DNA of 64,000 nucleotides from Leptidea sinapis (lineage: Eukaryota; Arthropoda; Insecta; Lepidoptera; Pieridae): the NCBI RefSeq assembly GCF_905404315.1, contig NC_066286.1, forward strand, positions 8,687,501-8,751,500. The letters are read 5' to 3'. Positions 32,419 to 43,314 of the stretch are shown one piece after another (position 1 is the stretch's first letter; each line of letters begins with the position of its first letter). The position numbers and the translations under genes are program-made. The notes under the pieces are model-generated. The model searched no databases and had not been told where the DNA came from. It saw nothing but the letters and a program-made list of their open reading frames with translations.

Positions 32419-32597
32419 GGGCAAACATGACATCTTATGTCTCAAGGTGACGAGCGCAATTGTAGTTCCGCTCAGTATTTTTAGATTTTTCAATAACTCT
32501 GAGCGACACTACATTGTAATGGGCAGGGCGTTTCAATTACCATCAGCTGAACGTCCTGCTCGTCTTGTCCTTTATTTTCATAAAAAGTAAAAAAAAA
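32419..32597 (+). repeat. SINE-like repeat, copy 8, right half
   Basis: Resumes at GGGCAAACATGACATC (family GGGCAAATGAGACTTAACATC) and runs to TTTTCATAAAAAG. It pairs with 29441-29497 as one interrupted copy. Confidence 0.9.
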
Positions 32598-32743
32598 TAG
32601 AGGTAATTGTTTTTCATTAGTTTCTCAAGTGTGCTGAATACAATGAGTAATGAACAGGTGCACCATTGACGTAGAATAAACAACTAGACTCACAATTATC
32701 TGAAGCAAAACGCGTTAAACAACAAACTAGGCAGAGTTTTCGT

Positions 32744-32862
32744 TCAGTTGTGTTATGACCGCGCTTTGTATTCAACACCACGCATTGACAAAGTGTTCAG
32801 TGAAAAACTGTCCTTAATAACAGCATATCCAAACTTAAAAAGAAACGAGTGTCGTATTTCAG
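32744..32862 (+). other. Candidate exon with consensus splice donor
   Basis: TTCAG at 32743-32747 could be a 3' splice site or part of an initiator TCAGTTG. The following sequence stays open (YDRALYSTPRIDKVFSEKLS, LITAYPNLKRNECRIS) to CAG|GTAAGT at 32863, a perfect donor. No polypyrimidine tract, start codon context or homology is evident. It could be a host internal or untranslated exon, or chance. Confidence 0.25.
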
Positions 32863-32869
32863 GTAAGTG

Positions 32870-33292
32870 CCCCTTTAAATTATCAAAATTGTGTCACAGA
32901 CTTGACGTTTTAAATCATTTTGATAAATAATTACATTGCAATTGTTAAAACAAAATGTTCTTGCCTCGTGTTCACGTCCGTGTTTCTAGTAAGCGTATAC
33001 TAATAAGACTTTGAACATATACCTAATGCCATGAAATAAGGTGTTAATTTGAATGATTTTTTTAATGTATACGCATAATATCCATAGACATTTTTCACGA
33101 CCATTTTAAAATTTTACCAGTTTTATGTCCTTGAAATGTTATTTTTATGCGCTTGAAATATAAGATATTAAGTATCATTATTGATCATCGTTATACTGTA
33201 TTCTGAATTAGTGGATAAAAATATAATTTAAGGCGTTAAAACACAAAATTACAGAAAAAAACACCCAAATAGAAACTACATTTTGTAACAAT
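32870..33292. other. AT-rich non-coding DNA
   Basis: Nothing recognised. Confidence 0.4.
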
Positions 33293-33480
33293 AAATCACT
33301 TTTAAAGGATTAGAACGCGTGTAATTGTAACTGTGTTTAAACATTAGATTTTTCCCCCTGAAAACGAGATCTGGAAACGTCGGGTTAGCTAAAATAATAA
33401 CATAAATGTAACTTTTACGCAAAAATCTAATGTAAAAACAAAGAAACAATTACACGCGTTTCAATTCTTTAAAAGTGTTT
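33293..33480. mobile_element. Small foldback/MITE with ~57-bp inverted arms
   Basis: CACTTTTAAAGGATTAGAAC...GCGTGTAATTGTAACTGTGT pairs with the reverse complement of 33421-33480 (ACAATTACACGCGTTTCAAT...CTTTAAAAGTG). The same arms bound the 1-kb element at 18694. A 12-mer ACTACATTTTGT occurs at 33275 and 33529 as a direct repeat. The 3' member extends into family-conserved sequence, so it may not be a true target duplication. Confidence 0.65.
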
Positions 33481-33544
33481 TATTTAAATATGTAACACTC
33501 CTGTTAATCAAATAAAATACTACATTTTGTTTAATTTACGGCCC

Positions 33545-34054
33545 TTTACATAAATTTCGACCAGCGATAGACCCTTGAAGACGACCCATTCATAAAACCT
33601 TATAGTATTATACCTTATTCATGTATTAAAGGCATAGGTACATCCCAATATTCAAAGGAGCCTCCTTCCTTTATATAACTAAGGTGTGTTCGGTCCGATA
33701 CGGCTGTATAATGGGACGTGTTACAAGGCTTTATGCTTCCTTTAAACCAACATGTAGAAGCTTAATGTATTATTTTAGGATATAACTCGTGTGCCGGTAG
33801 TAAAAAGACTTTCTTATAAACATTTTTCATAGTGTTTTCTTTAATTTACCTGAGTGTTCCACATTTAAACATACTTTTCAAATTATTAAAATCAAATTTT
33901 GTAACCTTTGCAGGAGCACGATTTCAAGGGACTGCGGTTGACAGGAGTCATTATGGTATTTGTCACGTTTGTCATTATAAAGTTTAGCGCTGTTTGTTGC
34001 CTCGGAGGTGATATTTGCTGTAGATGAATGTTTTTTGGCACAATTTACTGACAG
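33545..34054. other. AT-rich non-coding DNA
   Basis: No recognised feature. Confidence 0.4.
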
Positions 34055-34210
34055 TGTCCTGTTTATTTTTGAAGTGAAAACTTTAGCGTCGTTGTGAATT
34101 GAAAGTCGATGAAACGAAATAGCGACAGTAGAAAGAGACAGACACATAAATTGATAAGATTTAATTTGGGAGAAAATGAGATAAGAAGCTTCATACAGTG
34201 TTGTATTCTT
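34055..34210 (+). repeat. Dispersed repeat (partner at 17765-17910)
   Basis: AAAGTCGATGAAACGAAATA, GAGACAGACACATA, TAAGATTTAATTTGGGAGAA and TTCATACAGTGTTG parallel the 17.8-kb copy. Confidence 0.5.
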
Positions 34211-34844
34211 ATGTTTGTAGTTCTCTTTGTGCCGTTTTTGTTTTTTTTTTTTCTTTACCACATACGAGGGACGGTGGAGTTCAAATGACAGCGCCCGTGC
34301 TACTATGATTTTTGTATCACTAATTTATTGTTTTCGGTCTTTGGACGTAACATATATTTTCTCCGTCTGGAGCACTATAGTCTCGCAGTGTCTATTTCCT
34401 ATTTTTAACACTAAAACCTGCATTTCCCGCACAAAAACTTTTCCCGAAGCGATTTATTTGTGCCGGGTATCAAGAGAATAAACTCCATTTGTAGATTACA
34501 TTCGACATTCCCGTGACGGCTCTGACACGTATTCTATTCGTGACAAACTGTTGTCTATCCCTGACACTAATACCAAGTGTTGATTGCAGGTGACAAGGTT
34601 GAGAAATATGTTAATAAAGAAAAACAATTTATCTGTTATTTAAAAATATTTATCGGAATTTATAGAATTAAATGGAATATCTTCTTCTATTTTCGGAGTC
34701 ATTTTGCGGAGATCCATATTTATATGTTATCCAAATTTTTTGAGTTTGAGAGACCGAGACTCGTGCTAGAAATTTGCCAGTCAACATCTCTTAAGGATGC
34801 CTCGTGTAGAAGCGAACACGTGTCGAATCGTATGTTTTTTTTAA
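34211..34844. other. AT-rich non-coding DNA
   Basis: Short frames (84-95 codons) exist but are AT-driven and lack domains. Nothing to annotate. Confidence 0.4.
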
Positions 34845-35110
34845 ATACGGGACAAGACGAGTAGGACGTTCAGCTGATGTTTATTGATACGCCCTGCCCA
34901 TTGCAATGGAGTGCCGCTCAGGATTCTTGAAAAGCTCAAAATTCTGAGCGGCACTAGAATTGCGCTCGTCACCTAGAGATATGAGTTGTTAAGTCTCAAT
35001 TGTCCAGTAAATTCACTTGCTACGGCACCCTTAAGACCGAAACACAGCAATGTCTACACATTTCTGCTTCACGGCAGAAATAGGCACTTGTGCAAAGGAG
35101 CCTCCCACTG
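34845..35110 (-). repeat. SINE-like repeat, copy 9
   Basis: From the tail side TACGGGACAAGACGAGTAGG to GGAGCCTCCCACTG. The 5' block is followed by a second short CTCCCACTGG, a small local duplication of the element end. Confidence 0.85.
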
Positions 35111-35199
35111 TGAAAAAGCAACTCCCACTGGTTTGAAGACAAATATTCGCGGAATTTCCACTTATCTTCTCCTCCCAAATACCACAGTGTCTGAAGACG

Positions 35200-35640
35200 A
35201 AGGTTTTCAGCCAGTGTGTGTTGCAAGTGATGACTTACGGAAAGCAGACGTGGTTGCTAACTATGGGCCTTATGAGAAAGCTCATGGTCACTCAGCGGGC
35301 TATGCTCGGAGTTTCCCTGCGAGATCGAATCAGAAATCCGTATCCAATATACCAAAGTTACCGACATAGCCCAAATGATTGCGAAACTGAAGTGGCAGTG
35401 GGCAGGACACATAGTTCGACGGACAGATGGCCAGTGGGGTGGTTAAGTCTTCAAATGGCGACCACGTACCAGAAGACCCAGTGTTGGTAGGCCCCACAAG
35501 ATGGACCGACGATCTGGTCAAGATCGCCGGAATACATTGGACCTCATCCACAGCGCAGGAGCGATCGTCGTGGAAATCTTTGGGGAAGGCCTTTGTCCCG
35601 CAGTTCCGGCTAATGATAATGATGATGATGACACTCAAGA
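35200..35640 (+). pseudogene. RTE-like retrotransposon ORF2 C-terminus
   Basis: Reads VLQVMTYGKQTWLLTMGLMR, TQRAMLGVSLRDRIRN, then (other frame) TKVTDIAQMIAKLKWQWAGH, IVRRTDGQWGG and, after a stop, WRPRTRRPSVGRP with a degenerate DDLVKIAG region. The end is TAATGATAATGATGATGATG. Several indels and stops are present. It is flanked on the left by SINE-like copy 9 and on the right (35680) by a scrap of LINE 3' UTR. Confidence 0.8.
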
Positions 35641-35699
35641 TAACTCAAAAAATTTGGATATCTTCTTATATTCAAAAAGGCCGGCAACGCTCCTGTGTA

Positions 35700-36169
35700 C
35701 AAGAACAAGATGTTAACTAATATTTACTTTTAACTAATTGTTAACTGTTGTTTGGCAAACATAAGTTTATTTTTTATCGATTGAAATGATTGTGTTGAAG
35801 GAAAAGTAATATTAATAGAGATATTTCATACATGAAAAGTCTCATAGACACACTTTTCAGACAATATTAATAGAGTGCGTAAATTGCAAAGATGTTCTTA
35901 TGCTTTAATTATAATATAAAAAGCTTAATATTTACTTTGGGCAATTTATTATTTACTTTTCAGGATACATTTCAAATAATACACTTACAAACTGCTCTTT
36001 CCGCTGCTGGCTCTTCTATAATACAGCGCATATCCCTTGTCATTGTGGACAGTCTCTTTAATAGGATTTATCTGTGAGCTTTAATCTCCTATTTTATTCC
36101 CATGTAGGTCAAAGTTTCAAATATCCTCGAACAAATGTTTATAAATTTTTTCTTATCAAGTGCCTAAAA
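35700..36169. other. AT-rich non-coding DNA
   Basis: Apart from a 20-bp LINE 3' UTR scrap (GCCGGCAACGCTCCTGTGTA) at about 35680-35700, nothing is recognised. Confidence 0.4.
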
Positions 36170-36354
36170 ACTAAGTTTCGCAGTTTTAACTTAGATGATG
36201 ACGAATTTCCATACAAAATGCCATCCCCAATTTCAACCCCTACATTTTTTTTGCAATAAAAGGTAGCCTATGTCCTTTTTTAAGCTCTAGTCTATCTTTG
36301 TACTAAATGTTATCAAAATCGATTCGGTGTATTAATTTATAATATTAGTACTGA
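36170..36354 (-). mobile_element. Helitron-like element, family 2, 5' part
   Basis: The reverse strand starts TCAGTACTAATATTATAAAT at 36354 and shares CCGAATCGATTTTGATAACA, AAGATAGACTAGAGCTT and AAAGGACATAGGCTACC with the family 2 element at 40205. The 3' end with CTAR is not identifiable. Confidence 0.55.
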
Positions 36355-36639
36355 CGAACGTAACGAGAAGGACGTAGCTAGAGAATTCACAAGGAAGAGC
36401 TTTGGTTAAATACTAACTACTTCGGAGAGTTAAAGCGGTACCGCTCAAAGCTTGAAACCAAGTTTATCTCGACAGAGTGCTCATAAATTTCTGAAATTCA
36501 TTCATATCTTCAAATTGAAGATTAATAAACAGTACTGAAGCATACGTGTTTAAAAAGGTTTGATAATTAGCTGACATAAATACGGCACGTCTAGTTTTTT
36601 ACAGTTTATTTCATAGTATTATGTCCTTTGGTAGCTGAC

Positions 36640-36900
36640 ATAGCCTAAATGATTGCGAAACTGAAGTGGCAGTGCGCAGGGCACATAGCTCGACGGAGAG
36701 ATGGCCGTTGGGGCAATAAGACCCCGAATGGCGACCACGTACCGGAAGACGGAGTGTTGGCAGGCCTCCCACAAGATGGACCGACGATCTGGTCAAGATC
36801 GCCGGAATAGTTTGGTTGAGGGTAGCGCAGGACCGATCGTCATGGAGATCTTTGGAGGAGGCCTTTGTCCAGCAGTGGACGTCTTCCGGCTGAAATGATG
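36640..36900 (+). pseudogene. RTE-like retrotransposon 3' end
   Basis: Encodes traces of MIAKLKWQCAGHIARRRDGR, RPRTGRRSVGRPPT-like, WTDDLVKIAGIVWLRVAQDR and SSWRSLEEAFVQQWTSSG before the stop TGA, then ATGATGAGAC. Same family as 15.1, 35.3 and 43.4 kb, with frameshifts. Confidence 0.8.
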
Positions 36901-36904
36901 AGAC

Positions 36905-37480
36905 GGTCCTTTGGTATATTGTTAAGGAGCAATGTAGTCGATAATTTACCCTGTGCTTCAATGGGACAAAAAAATAATAAGAGAGTCGCAGGCCACGATA
37001 GCACGAACGCGCTAGACTCATCCAGATTAAATACTCACTCGCACAGAAAACCGACGTGAAGTAGCGGCCTACTTAATATATTACGTATTAAATGACAAAT
37101 TCCTGACAGTTTATTAGTTCTGACGTATGTCAGGTCTTCTATAAAAATAAATTAATCTTTCAAAATAACCATTTCTTTATTATTGTTTTAGTGTGATAAA
37201 ACAATTTGTGTAACCAGTCAACAAGCAGCAGAAAAGGGAATGTGACACTGTAACTAATGAACCAGTTGCCTTTGATGTAATACTTTTACTCAAAAACTCG
37301 GTAACTATTCAACAAGATCGGAAAACGCTAATTACTAATCTATACCTAAAGCCTAGTTCGGACTAGACGATAATTTTAGTCGAGTACCGAGTGATTTAGT
37401 AGCTAAATTTGTCAGAAGACTTAAAACTTTGTCGAGCAGGTTAGTAAATCATTTCGTCGAATCAATCAATTTTGTTCTAT
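36905..37480. other. Non-coding DNA
   Basis: No gene or element identified. Confidence 0.4.
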
Positions 37481-37484
37481 TTTT

Positions 37485-37590
37485 ATTTTCAAGTTTTAGC
37501 TCATTGGAGCAGATCCTACTGTAGTGTAATAAGGGCTGTCACCAATAAGTTATTTAAATATTTATTTAAGTCTTTGCTTCCACAGTTAGG
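37485..37590 (+). repeat. Dispersed repeat (partner at 38795-38890)
   Basis: TTAGCTCATTGGAGCAGATC, GTAATAAGGGCTGTCACCA, TTAAATATTTATTTAAGTCT and TTTGCTTCCACA recur 1.3 kb downstream in the same orientation. Confidence 0.55.
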
Positions 37591-37599
37591 CCAACCAAC

Positions 37600-38271
37600 T
37601 GGTAAAATTAGCAGCTGCGGCAAACTTTGGGAAAAACTTTGTTGTATTTTTATAGGGCGAATTACGCCTTCCACCACGCGTCCGTGCTCACTAGTTCACC
37701 GGCTACACAAGTCCGGACCTGTTGAATTTTCAAGTTAATTAGATTCCCTGGAGCTGAGAAACATCTTTAAAATTCGTTTCCAAATGTGTACACCAAAAAA
37801 GCTGAATAGAAAAGGTACAAGAAGAATAAAGATTATTTTACGAATAAAATTTTTTTTGAAAAAAAGTGTCTGTTTACTTTTGTATGCACGCAAGAAGTTA
37901 TACTTCTTTGGGGTAACAAAGAAAAAATCCTTGCAATTATTTATTGCTCCTGCTATTCTTGTAGAAAGAACAATATTGTAAAAATCTTGCAAAGATGGCT
38001 TTGACAATAAATTATTAAATAACGAATACGGCTGTATGGGCTTGAACCCTTCGCCTGTCCTAATAATGGAAGAAAATATCAAAAAAAAAATAATGAATGT
38101 CGCAAACGTCAGATAATTTTAAGAACCAACTTCAATCTGTTACTTGTGTGTTACAGTGATGCGCGTGCATCTTAAAATTTCACTCATAATTTTTCATAAC
38201 GCGCCTAAAGAAATATAACTTCAATAATAAGTATCATATCATGACGGAACGAGCATACTGGGTGTTGAGCA
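37600..38271. other. Mixed non-coding DNA
   Basis: The sequence at 37640-37720 (GCGAATTACGCCTTCCACCA) is GC-richer than the flanks but shows no frame. Nothing else is recognised. Confidence 0.35.
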
Positions 38272-38415
38272 AATTTAAATATTTTTATTCAAAATAGAAT
38301 TTGAAATCACTTATTGAACGTCAAAAAACTACCACCCATTCGAAATAGTATGCCTCAGATCTGAGATGAACGGGCGCAAAAACTCTGCGGGCTTTTTTTT
38401 AAGATCCCAAAACTA
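38272..38415 (-). repeat. LINE 3' UTR, family B
   Basis: Sense strand: AAACTCTGCAGG-like segment, TCATCTCAGATCTGAGGCAT, ATGGGTGGTAGTTTTTTGAC, TTCAATAAGTGATTTCAAAT and the tail TTTTGAATAAAAATATTTAA. Partners at 41310, 44240, 57890 and 59706. Confidence 0.7.
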
Positions 38416-38794
38416 CATCAGAGTTATTTTCCACTTCGATAATTCATTATTTAAAACCACTTGCCATATCCAACTGACACTAAAGATGATAACACCTGCC
38501 GAAATACGTAAGTAGGAAAATAAAGTAGGAAATAACTGGTAAATAAAAGTAAATTATAGACACAAAAATTAGTATAAAACACTCAACAAACTCAATAAAA
38601 ACTCATCTTAAGATGCTAAATAATTGCTAGCAAAATGTATAATACCCTCATTATTGAAAAAGTTATGGAGTTTTTATAAAATAAGTTTGACCCAGAAACG
38701 GGATACTAATAGCTTTACTGTACTGTATACGGACCGAAGAATGTAAGACGACTTAATCTGAAATATACTGTTATTTTACAAGTTTTTAGCTATT

Positions 38795-38890
38795 TGGAGC
38801 AGATTCCGTTGTATTGTGAAATAAGGGCTATCACCACTTTTAAATATTTATTTAAGTTTTTGCTTCTACATGTAAAATTGGAAGCAGTAA
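38795..38890 (+). repeat. Dispersed repeat (partner at 37485-37590)
   Basis: TTTGGAGCAGATTCCGTTGT, GAAATAAGGGCTATCACCAC and TTAAGTTTTTGCTTCTAC match the upstream copy. Confidence 0.55.
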
Positions 38891-39122
38891 GCGATTGAAG
38901 TAAAATTTACTATTATATATAATTATATAAACAATATGTTATGTTTTAAAGTGATCCTCTACCTACCTCCCCTACCTACCTACATACCCTCACTTGTAGG
39001 ATTAATACACAACCAATCCTTCAAATTTTATTTGTATATTATATATATATATTATTTACTTTAATTTACTTATTGATTGTGCTGAAAACATTTATAAAAT
39101 TTTAAATATTAAAGCTGAACTG

Positions 39123-39430
39123 AACAAGGCGTTCCACAAGGCAGAATTTTAGGTCCTACACTGTTTCTGTTGTGTATATAATGATACACCACCTTCGTAC
39201 GACACGCCATAAATTGGGATATCATCCCCACCATCTGCATATGTGGTGGTCCTCCACTGTGCGCTTTTCAAGGAGCTTTCTTCCATGTACTACAAAGCTG
39301 TGGAATGAGCTTCATTGTGCGGTGTTTCGGGGACGATACGACATGGGTACCTTCAAAAAAAACGCGTACACAGTCCCTAAAGGCCGGCAGTTGACCCGTA
39401 CGCTCGTTTGTCCTCCTTCTTCTCTCTCTG
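39123..39430 (+). pseudogene. Internally deleted LINE: RT motif joined to ORF2 C-terminus
   Basis: Begins with QGVPQGRILGPTLFLLCI, the conserved reverse-transcriptase motif preceding YADD. After 39180 it jumps to RTTRHKLGYHPHHLHMWWSS, TVRFSRSFLPCTTKLWNELH and CAVFRGRYDMGTFKKNAYTV, which belong to the ORF2 C-terminus, then the 3' UTR (TGACCCGTACGCTCGTTTGT). The YADD motif and about 200 residues are missing. Same family as 29498-32417. Confidence 0.75.
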
Positions 39431-39439
39431 CTCTTTAAA

Positions 39440-40200
39440 GTACCGCATGACATAGCATGCTGATGATACAATACTCTTTCTTCACGAACACTCTTGGGGG
39501 ATTGTGTACGACTATGTTGACAAAGGTTTAGCGCTGGTGTCAAATCGGCTAAGAAAGAATATTCTGATGTGAAATACTCAAAAACTAGATTCAAATGTTT
39601 CAAAAAAAATTTGTTGTAAAGCACCACACCACAACTAGCGGTATCTTTAAATGCAAGCTATCGTAAGAGTAAACAAAAATAAGCCCTTCAGTTGGAATAC
39701 ACAAGCTGCTTTCCCTGTAGTTGGTTTGATATTTCGACACTCTACAAGATTCTTAAAAAATATTTCAATTTTTTTAATTGCATACAGAATAATTTAAGAA
39801 ATGATAATTTTAAAGTTTGAATTGAACTGTTTAAATCATAAACCTACCCGTATTGCTGATGAATAATTATAGAATGCCTTCTTCAATTTGAAATTTAAAG
39901 ATAACTAAAAAAGAAAGAAAATGTAAAGAGAAAGCTGCAGCTAAAGAAAAAGTCGAGCACGTAGAAGAGACATCTTTAAAATTATGGACATAATAAATAC
40001 CTGAATAAATTATCAGAAAAGAAGAGGCGAAATAACTTTGTGACGTCATGAATAATTTATAGAACAAAAGGGAAATCAAATCTACTCCATTCTTTTTTTA
40101 ACTAAATCCTGAAGGTCGCGAAATAATGCGAGACATCAGGTTGCGAATTTTAATGCAGAACTTTTCTTTACGAATATTTTTCCTGGTTTTCGTCTGATAA
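39440..40200. other. AT-rich non-coding DNA
   Basis: Short frames only and nothing recognised. Confidence 0.4.
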
Positions 40201-40204
40201 AACA

Positions 40205-40547
40205 TCTTTACTAATATTATAAATGTGAATGTAAGTACGCTTATACGCCGGAGCTACTGAACCGATTTTGATGTAAGTTGGTACAGCGATAGACTTGAGC
40301 TTGGGAAAGGACATAGGCTGCATTATATCCCGGAAAAATCAATGCTTCCAATAATAGCTATTCCAATAGTAGGTTTCATTTGCCATAGCAATCTTCCTCG
40401 AAATAAGATTTATATAAAATGTTGGTAACGGGAGCAAAACCGTGAAACGGACCTGGAATAGGACGTAAGATAATCTTTAATTCCAAACTTGCTTATTATA
40501 TTTAAAAACCCTTTATCTAGGCGGACGAAATCGCGGGCAGTAGCTAA
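40205..40547 (+). mobile_element. Helitron-like element, family 2
   Basis: Starts TCTTTACTAATATTATAAAT after an A. It ends GCGGGCAGTAGCTAA before a T, satisfying the 5' TC and 3' CTRR rules with A/T flanks. A GC-rich hairpin-capable segment (GCGGACGAAATCGC) lies just before the end. No protein is encoded. Shares its 5' 90 bp with 36354-36270 on the reverse strand. Confidence 0.65.
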
Positions 40548-40559
40548 TAAATACATTAT

Positions 40560-41305
40560 TCTTACGGCCTTTTTGCGTACTGGCTATTTTAAATTAAATA
40601 AAACATCCCTAGCGCGCGTTTTGATAGTGAAACATTTTTCCATATGACAGCTAGCATATTCTAGATTTAAAAAACAACTGTCAAATTTTTAAGGGCTGGT
40701 TTAGATTCTAAGTATTAATGCAAGTTGATACAAGCTACCTATAAAATGTTAAGAACATACTTAAAAAGGGGTACTTAATATGCACCATTCAGTATATAAT
40801 ATAATGGCAATTAAATAAAATTAAATATAATAATTATATTAGGAAACAATAAATTAAATCAATGTTTTAGTCCTAACCAAATCAAACGTAGAAAATATAA
40901 TATACACTAACTTTATTTTAAACCAAGCTTATTTGTATTTTGTATTCATAAATGTGGAAAAATTTCCCACATTTATATTGCAAATGCTGAGCAAGAAATA
41001 GAAAATAGCGCCTGTATTGGATTTATATATAACTCCATCATTGTGTGAGAAATGGTTGAGCGCTTCTGAAAGGGCTGACAATTGGCGCAAAATGGCGGCT
41101 ATTTTATTCAGTTCAATCTTATTCTTCGTGAATACGTGAACCACAGGTTACAATACTATAATTTAATGAAAAAATATTCAAATTCATATTCTGATAAATA
41201 ATAGTTCTTAAGTACATAATATACGTATTGTGAATTGTTTACTTTATATAATATAGGAGCTCAAAGACAAGGTCCACGTTATTTTAATAATAATTTTTTC
41301 TTAAT
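40560..41305. other. AT-rich non-coding DNA
   Basis: No recognised feature. The reverse frame at 40929-41144 has no domain. Confidence 0.4.
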
Positions 41306-41309
41306 GAAA

Positions 41310-41620
41310 ACTAATATATGATCTCAGAAAGAATACAAAACAAATGTGTTACGAAATTTAAAAGAATTGTTAAATAACGTTTGTGTGGGAAAGTTTACTA
41401 TAGCATAAACGATGATTGATTTAATGATACCACAGACTGGAAATTAAGGGGACACCCTCAGGCTCTTCATTTATAAATGTTTATTGGAGGATATTACATT
41501 GTAATCCATATTTTTATACAAAAAAAAGCCGAAAAAAGCAGTCTATTTTTAATGGGTGGTTTTTGACGTCCAATAAGAGATTTTGAATAAAAATATCTGA
41601 ATTTGAATTAGAAAAAAATC
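41310..41620 (+). pseudogene. LINE ORF2 C-terminal end with 3' UTR, family B
   Basis: NKCVTKFKRIVK-like sequence (CAAATGTGTTACGAAATTTA), CGTTTGTGTGGGAAAGTTTA (RLCGKVYY) and TTTAATGATACCACAGACTG (FNDTTDW) encode the ORF2 end. The 3' UTR follows and ends TTTTGAATAAAAATATCTGA with a TTGAATT tail. Partner at 57890. Confidence 0.75.
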
Positions 41621-41684
41621 CTTAGATACAAAAGGAACAATATCCGTTTTATTTTAAAATAATTGGCTATTAAAATTGATTGTG

Positions 41685-41925
41685 TATAATATTGGCACAC
41701 TTTTTACACAAATTATCTTGCCCCAAATTAAGCATATATATAGCCTGTGTTATAGGTTGCTAGACAACGATATATTTAATACAATATACTTACTTAAACA
41801 TACATGAATACATTTAAACATCCATGACTCGGAAACAAACAACCATATTCATCATATAAATGCTTGCACCTACCGGGATTCGAACCCGATACCGATGTAT
41901 AAAAATGCATTATTTGGTTATGCAA
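41685..41925 (-). repeat. tRNA-like TIR element, truncated copy
   Basis: The left end TATTGGCACACTTTTTACAC matches the terminus of the fuller copy at 53219. The B-box-like GGGATTCGAACCCGATACC (reverse strand GGTATCGGGTTCGAATCCC) is present. The A-box end is lost, replaced by AT-rich DNA. Confidence 0.6.
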
Positions 41926-41970
41926 ACATTGCTAATGTATAAAATATTATTTAATTATTTATCTTGATAC

Positions 41971-42255
41971 TAGCTGATCCGACAAACGTTGTTTTGCCAT
42001 TTAAATTATTTTAAGCTGTCGACTGTTTTTTCTCCGATGTACATTGATTTGTAATCCGACTACCACAAAAAGTCTTTTCATTTTTCGGTTTAGTGTAATA
42101 ACAACAAAACAAAAAAAAATCTTATAATTTACAACACTAATTTCGGGTTATATATATATGCTATAGCACATAAAATATAACACTCACAAACATATTGCTT
42201 TCTATTGGGTACAGAATTTTCAAAATCGATTCAGTAGATCCGATTGATAGTAGAT
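41971..42255 (-). mobile_element. Helitron-like element, family 1, 3' end
   Basis: The reverse strand ends GGCAAAACAACGTTTGTCGG then ATCAGCTAG, with T following: the terminal hairpin and CTAG of family 1. The 5' part is diverged and runs into a LINE 3' UTR at 42264, so the 5' end is uncertain. Confidence 0.6.
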
Positions 42256-42263
42256 AGACAGAT

Positions 42264-42370
42264 AAAGGTCAGCAACGCTCCTGTAATTCCTCTGGTGTTG
42301 CACTAGAATATGGGCGGCGGTGATCACTTAACACCAGGTGACCCGTACGCTCGTTTGTCCTATTCTAAAA
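42264..42370 (+). repeat. LINE 3' UTR
   Basis: AAAGGTCAGCAACGCTCCTG, CCTCTGGTGTTGCACTAGAA, GGGCGGCGGTGATCACTTAA and GTACGCTCGTTTGTCC are the last 100 bp of the LINE family at 29498. Heavily 5'-truncated. Confidence 0.8.
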
Positions 42371-42512
42371 TAAGGAGCAACAAGTTTATGAATGTGATTT
42401 AGTAATATGATCCTTGATATGAGTTGACGAGTTAATTATAGTGGATTATGTGATTTTCCTAAAACACTAAAATATGAAACAATACAATATGAATATTGTA
42501 TCATATTTTACA

Positions 42513-42578
42513 AGCAGGACGTTCAGATGATGGTAATTGATACGCCCTGCCCATTACAATGCAGTTCCGCACAGTATT
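42513..42578 (-). repeat. SINE-like repeat tail fragment
   Basis: GCAGGACGTTCAGATGATGG, TAATTGATACGCCCTGCCCA and TTACAATGCAG are the 3' 65 bp of the family, reverse strand. Confidence 0.75.
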
Positions 42579-42589
42579 TAGTTATATGT

Positions 42590-43310
42590 TATTTGCGAGC
42601 GAATCTTTACTACTACTTTGTACTACTACTAATTAATTACTAATTTTTTTTTTGTTCCAAAAATTTTCTTTATTTTTTCAGTTTCATTACTATAATATAA
42701 AAGTTTTTACATTTTACAATTAAATTATAAAATATTAATAATATGACTTAATAATTAATAACGCTATTTATATAAAAAATAAAACTTAAATAATCTAATA
42801 AAATATAAATAATATCTTACTAATATTCGAAGGTCAATTTATGAATTTTGAAAAAATAAAGTTCAACAACCATCCGACGTATTATATTTTATATTATGAT
42901 ATATTTTTTTAAGAACTGCGAGTTTAAAAAAAAACAGTATTAGAGTGACTTTTCGGTATTCAAAGTCAATTCAGCCCTTAAATACACGGAATAGAAAATA
43001 CAAGAGGAGTACCAGGAAGCTATCGCGCGTATGTCGCAATTATGTTGAGATCCGCAGCATGGGCTCAGTCGTGATTATCCACTTTCTGTGACATGCTTGA
43101 AGGTATTAATACATCCACCGTATGGTCCTGACCTTGCACTTTCAAATTTCCACTGTTACAATCTCTTCTAAATTCTTTAGGCAGTGTCAGGGTAACTTAT
43201 AGAGAGGACTAGCAAAACTACTTGTCACGTTTATTGATCAAAAGAAAAAAAATCTCTAAATTTCTACAGCAACGGGATCATGTCACAAACGAAAAGATAG
43301 CAAAATGTCA
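42590..43310. other. AT-rich non-coding DNA
   Basis: No recognised feature. Confidence 0.4.
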
Positions 43311-43314
43311 CTTA

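Noticed and set aside
37735..38082. 115-codon reverse frame with a hydrophobic stretch
   Set aside because: Composition-driven. Ends in unstructured AT-rich DNA, with no supporting signals.
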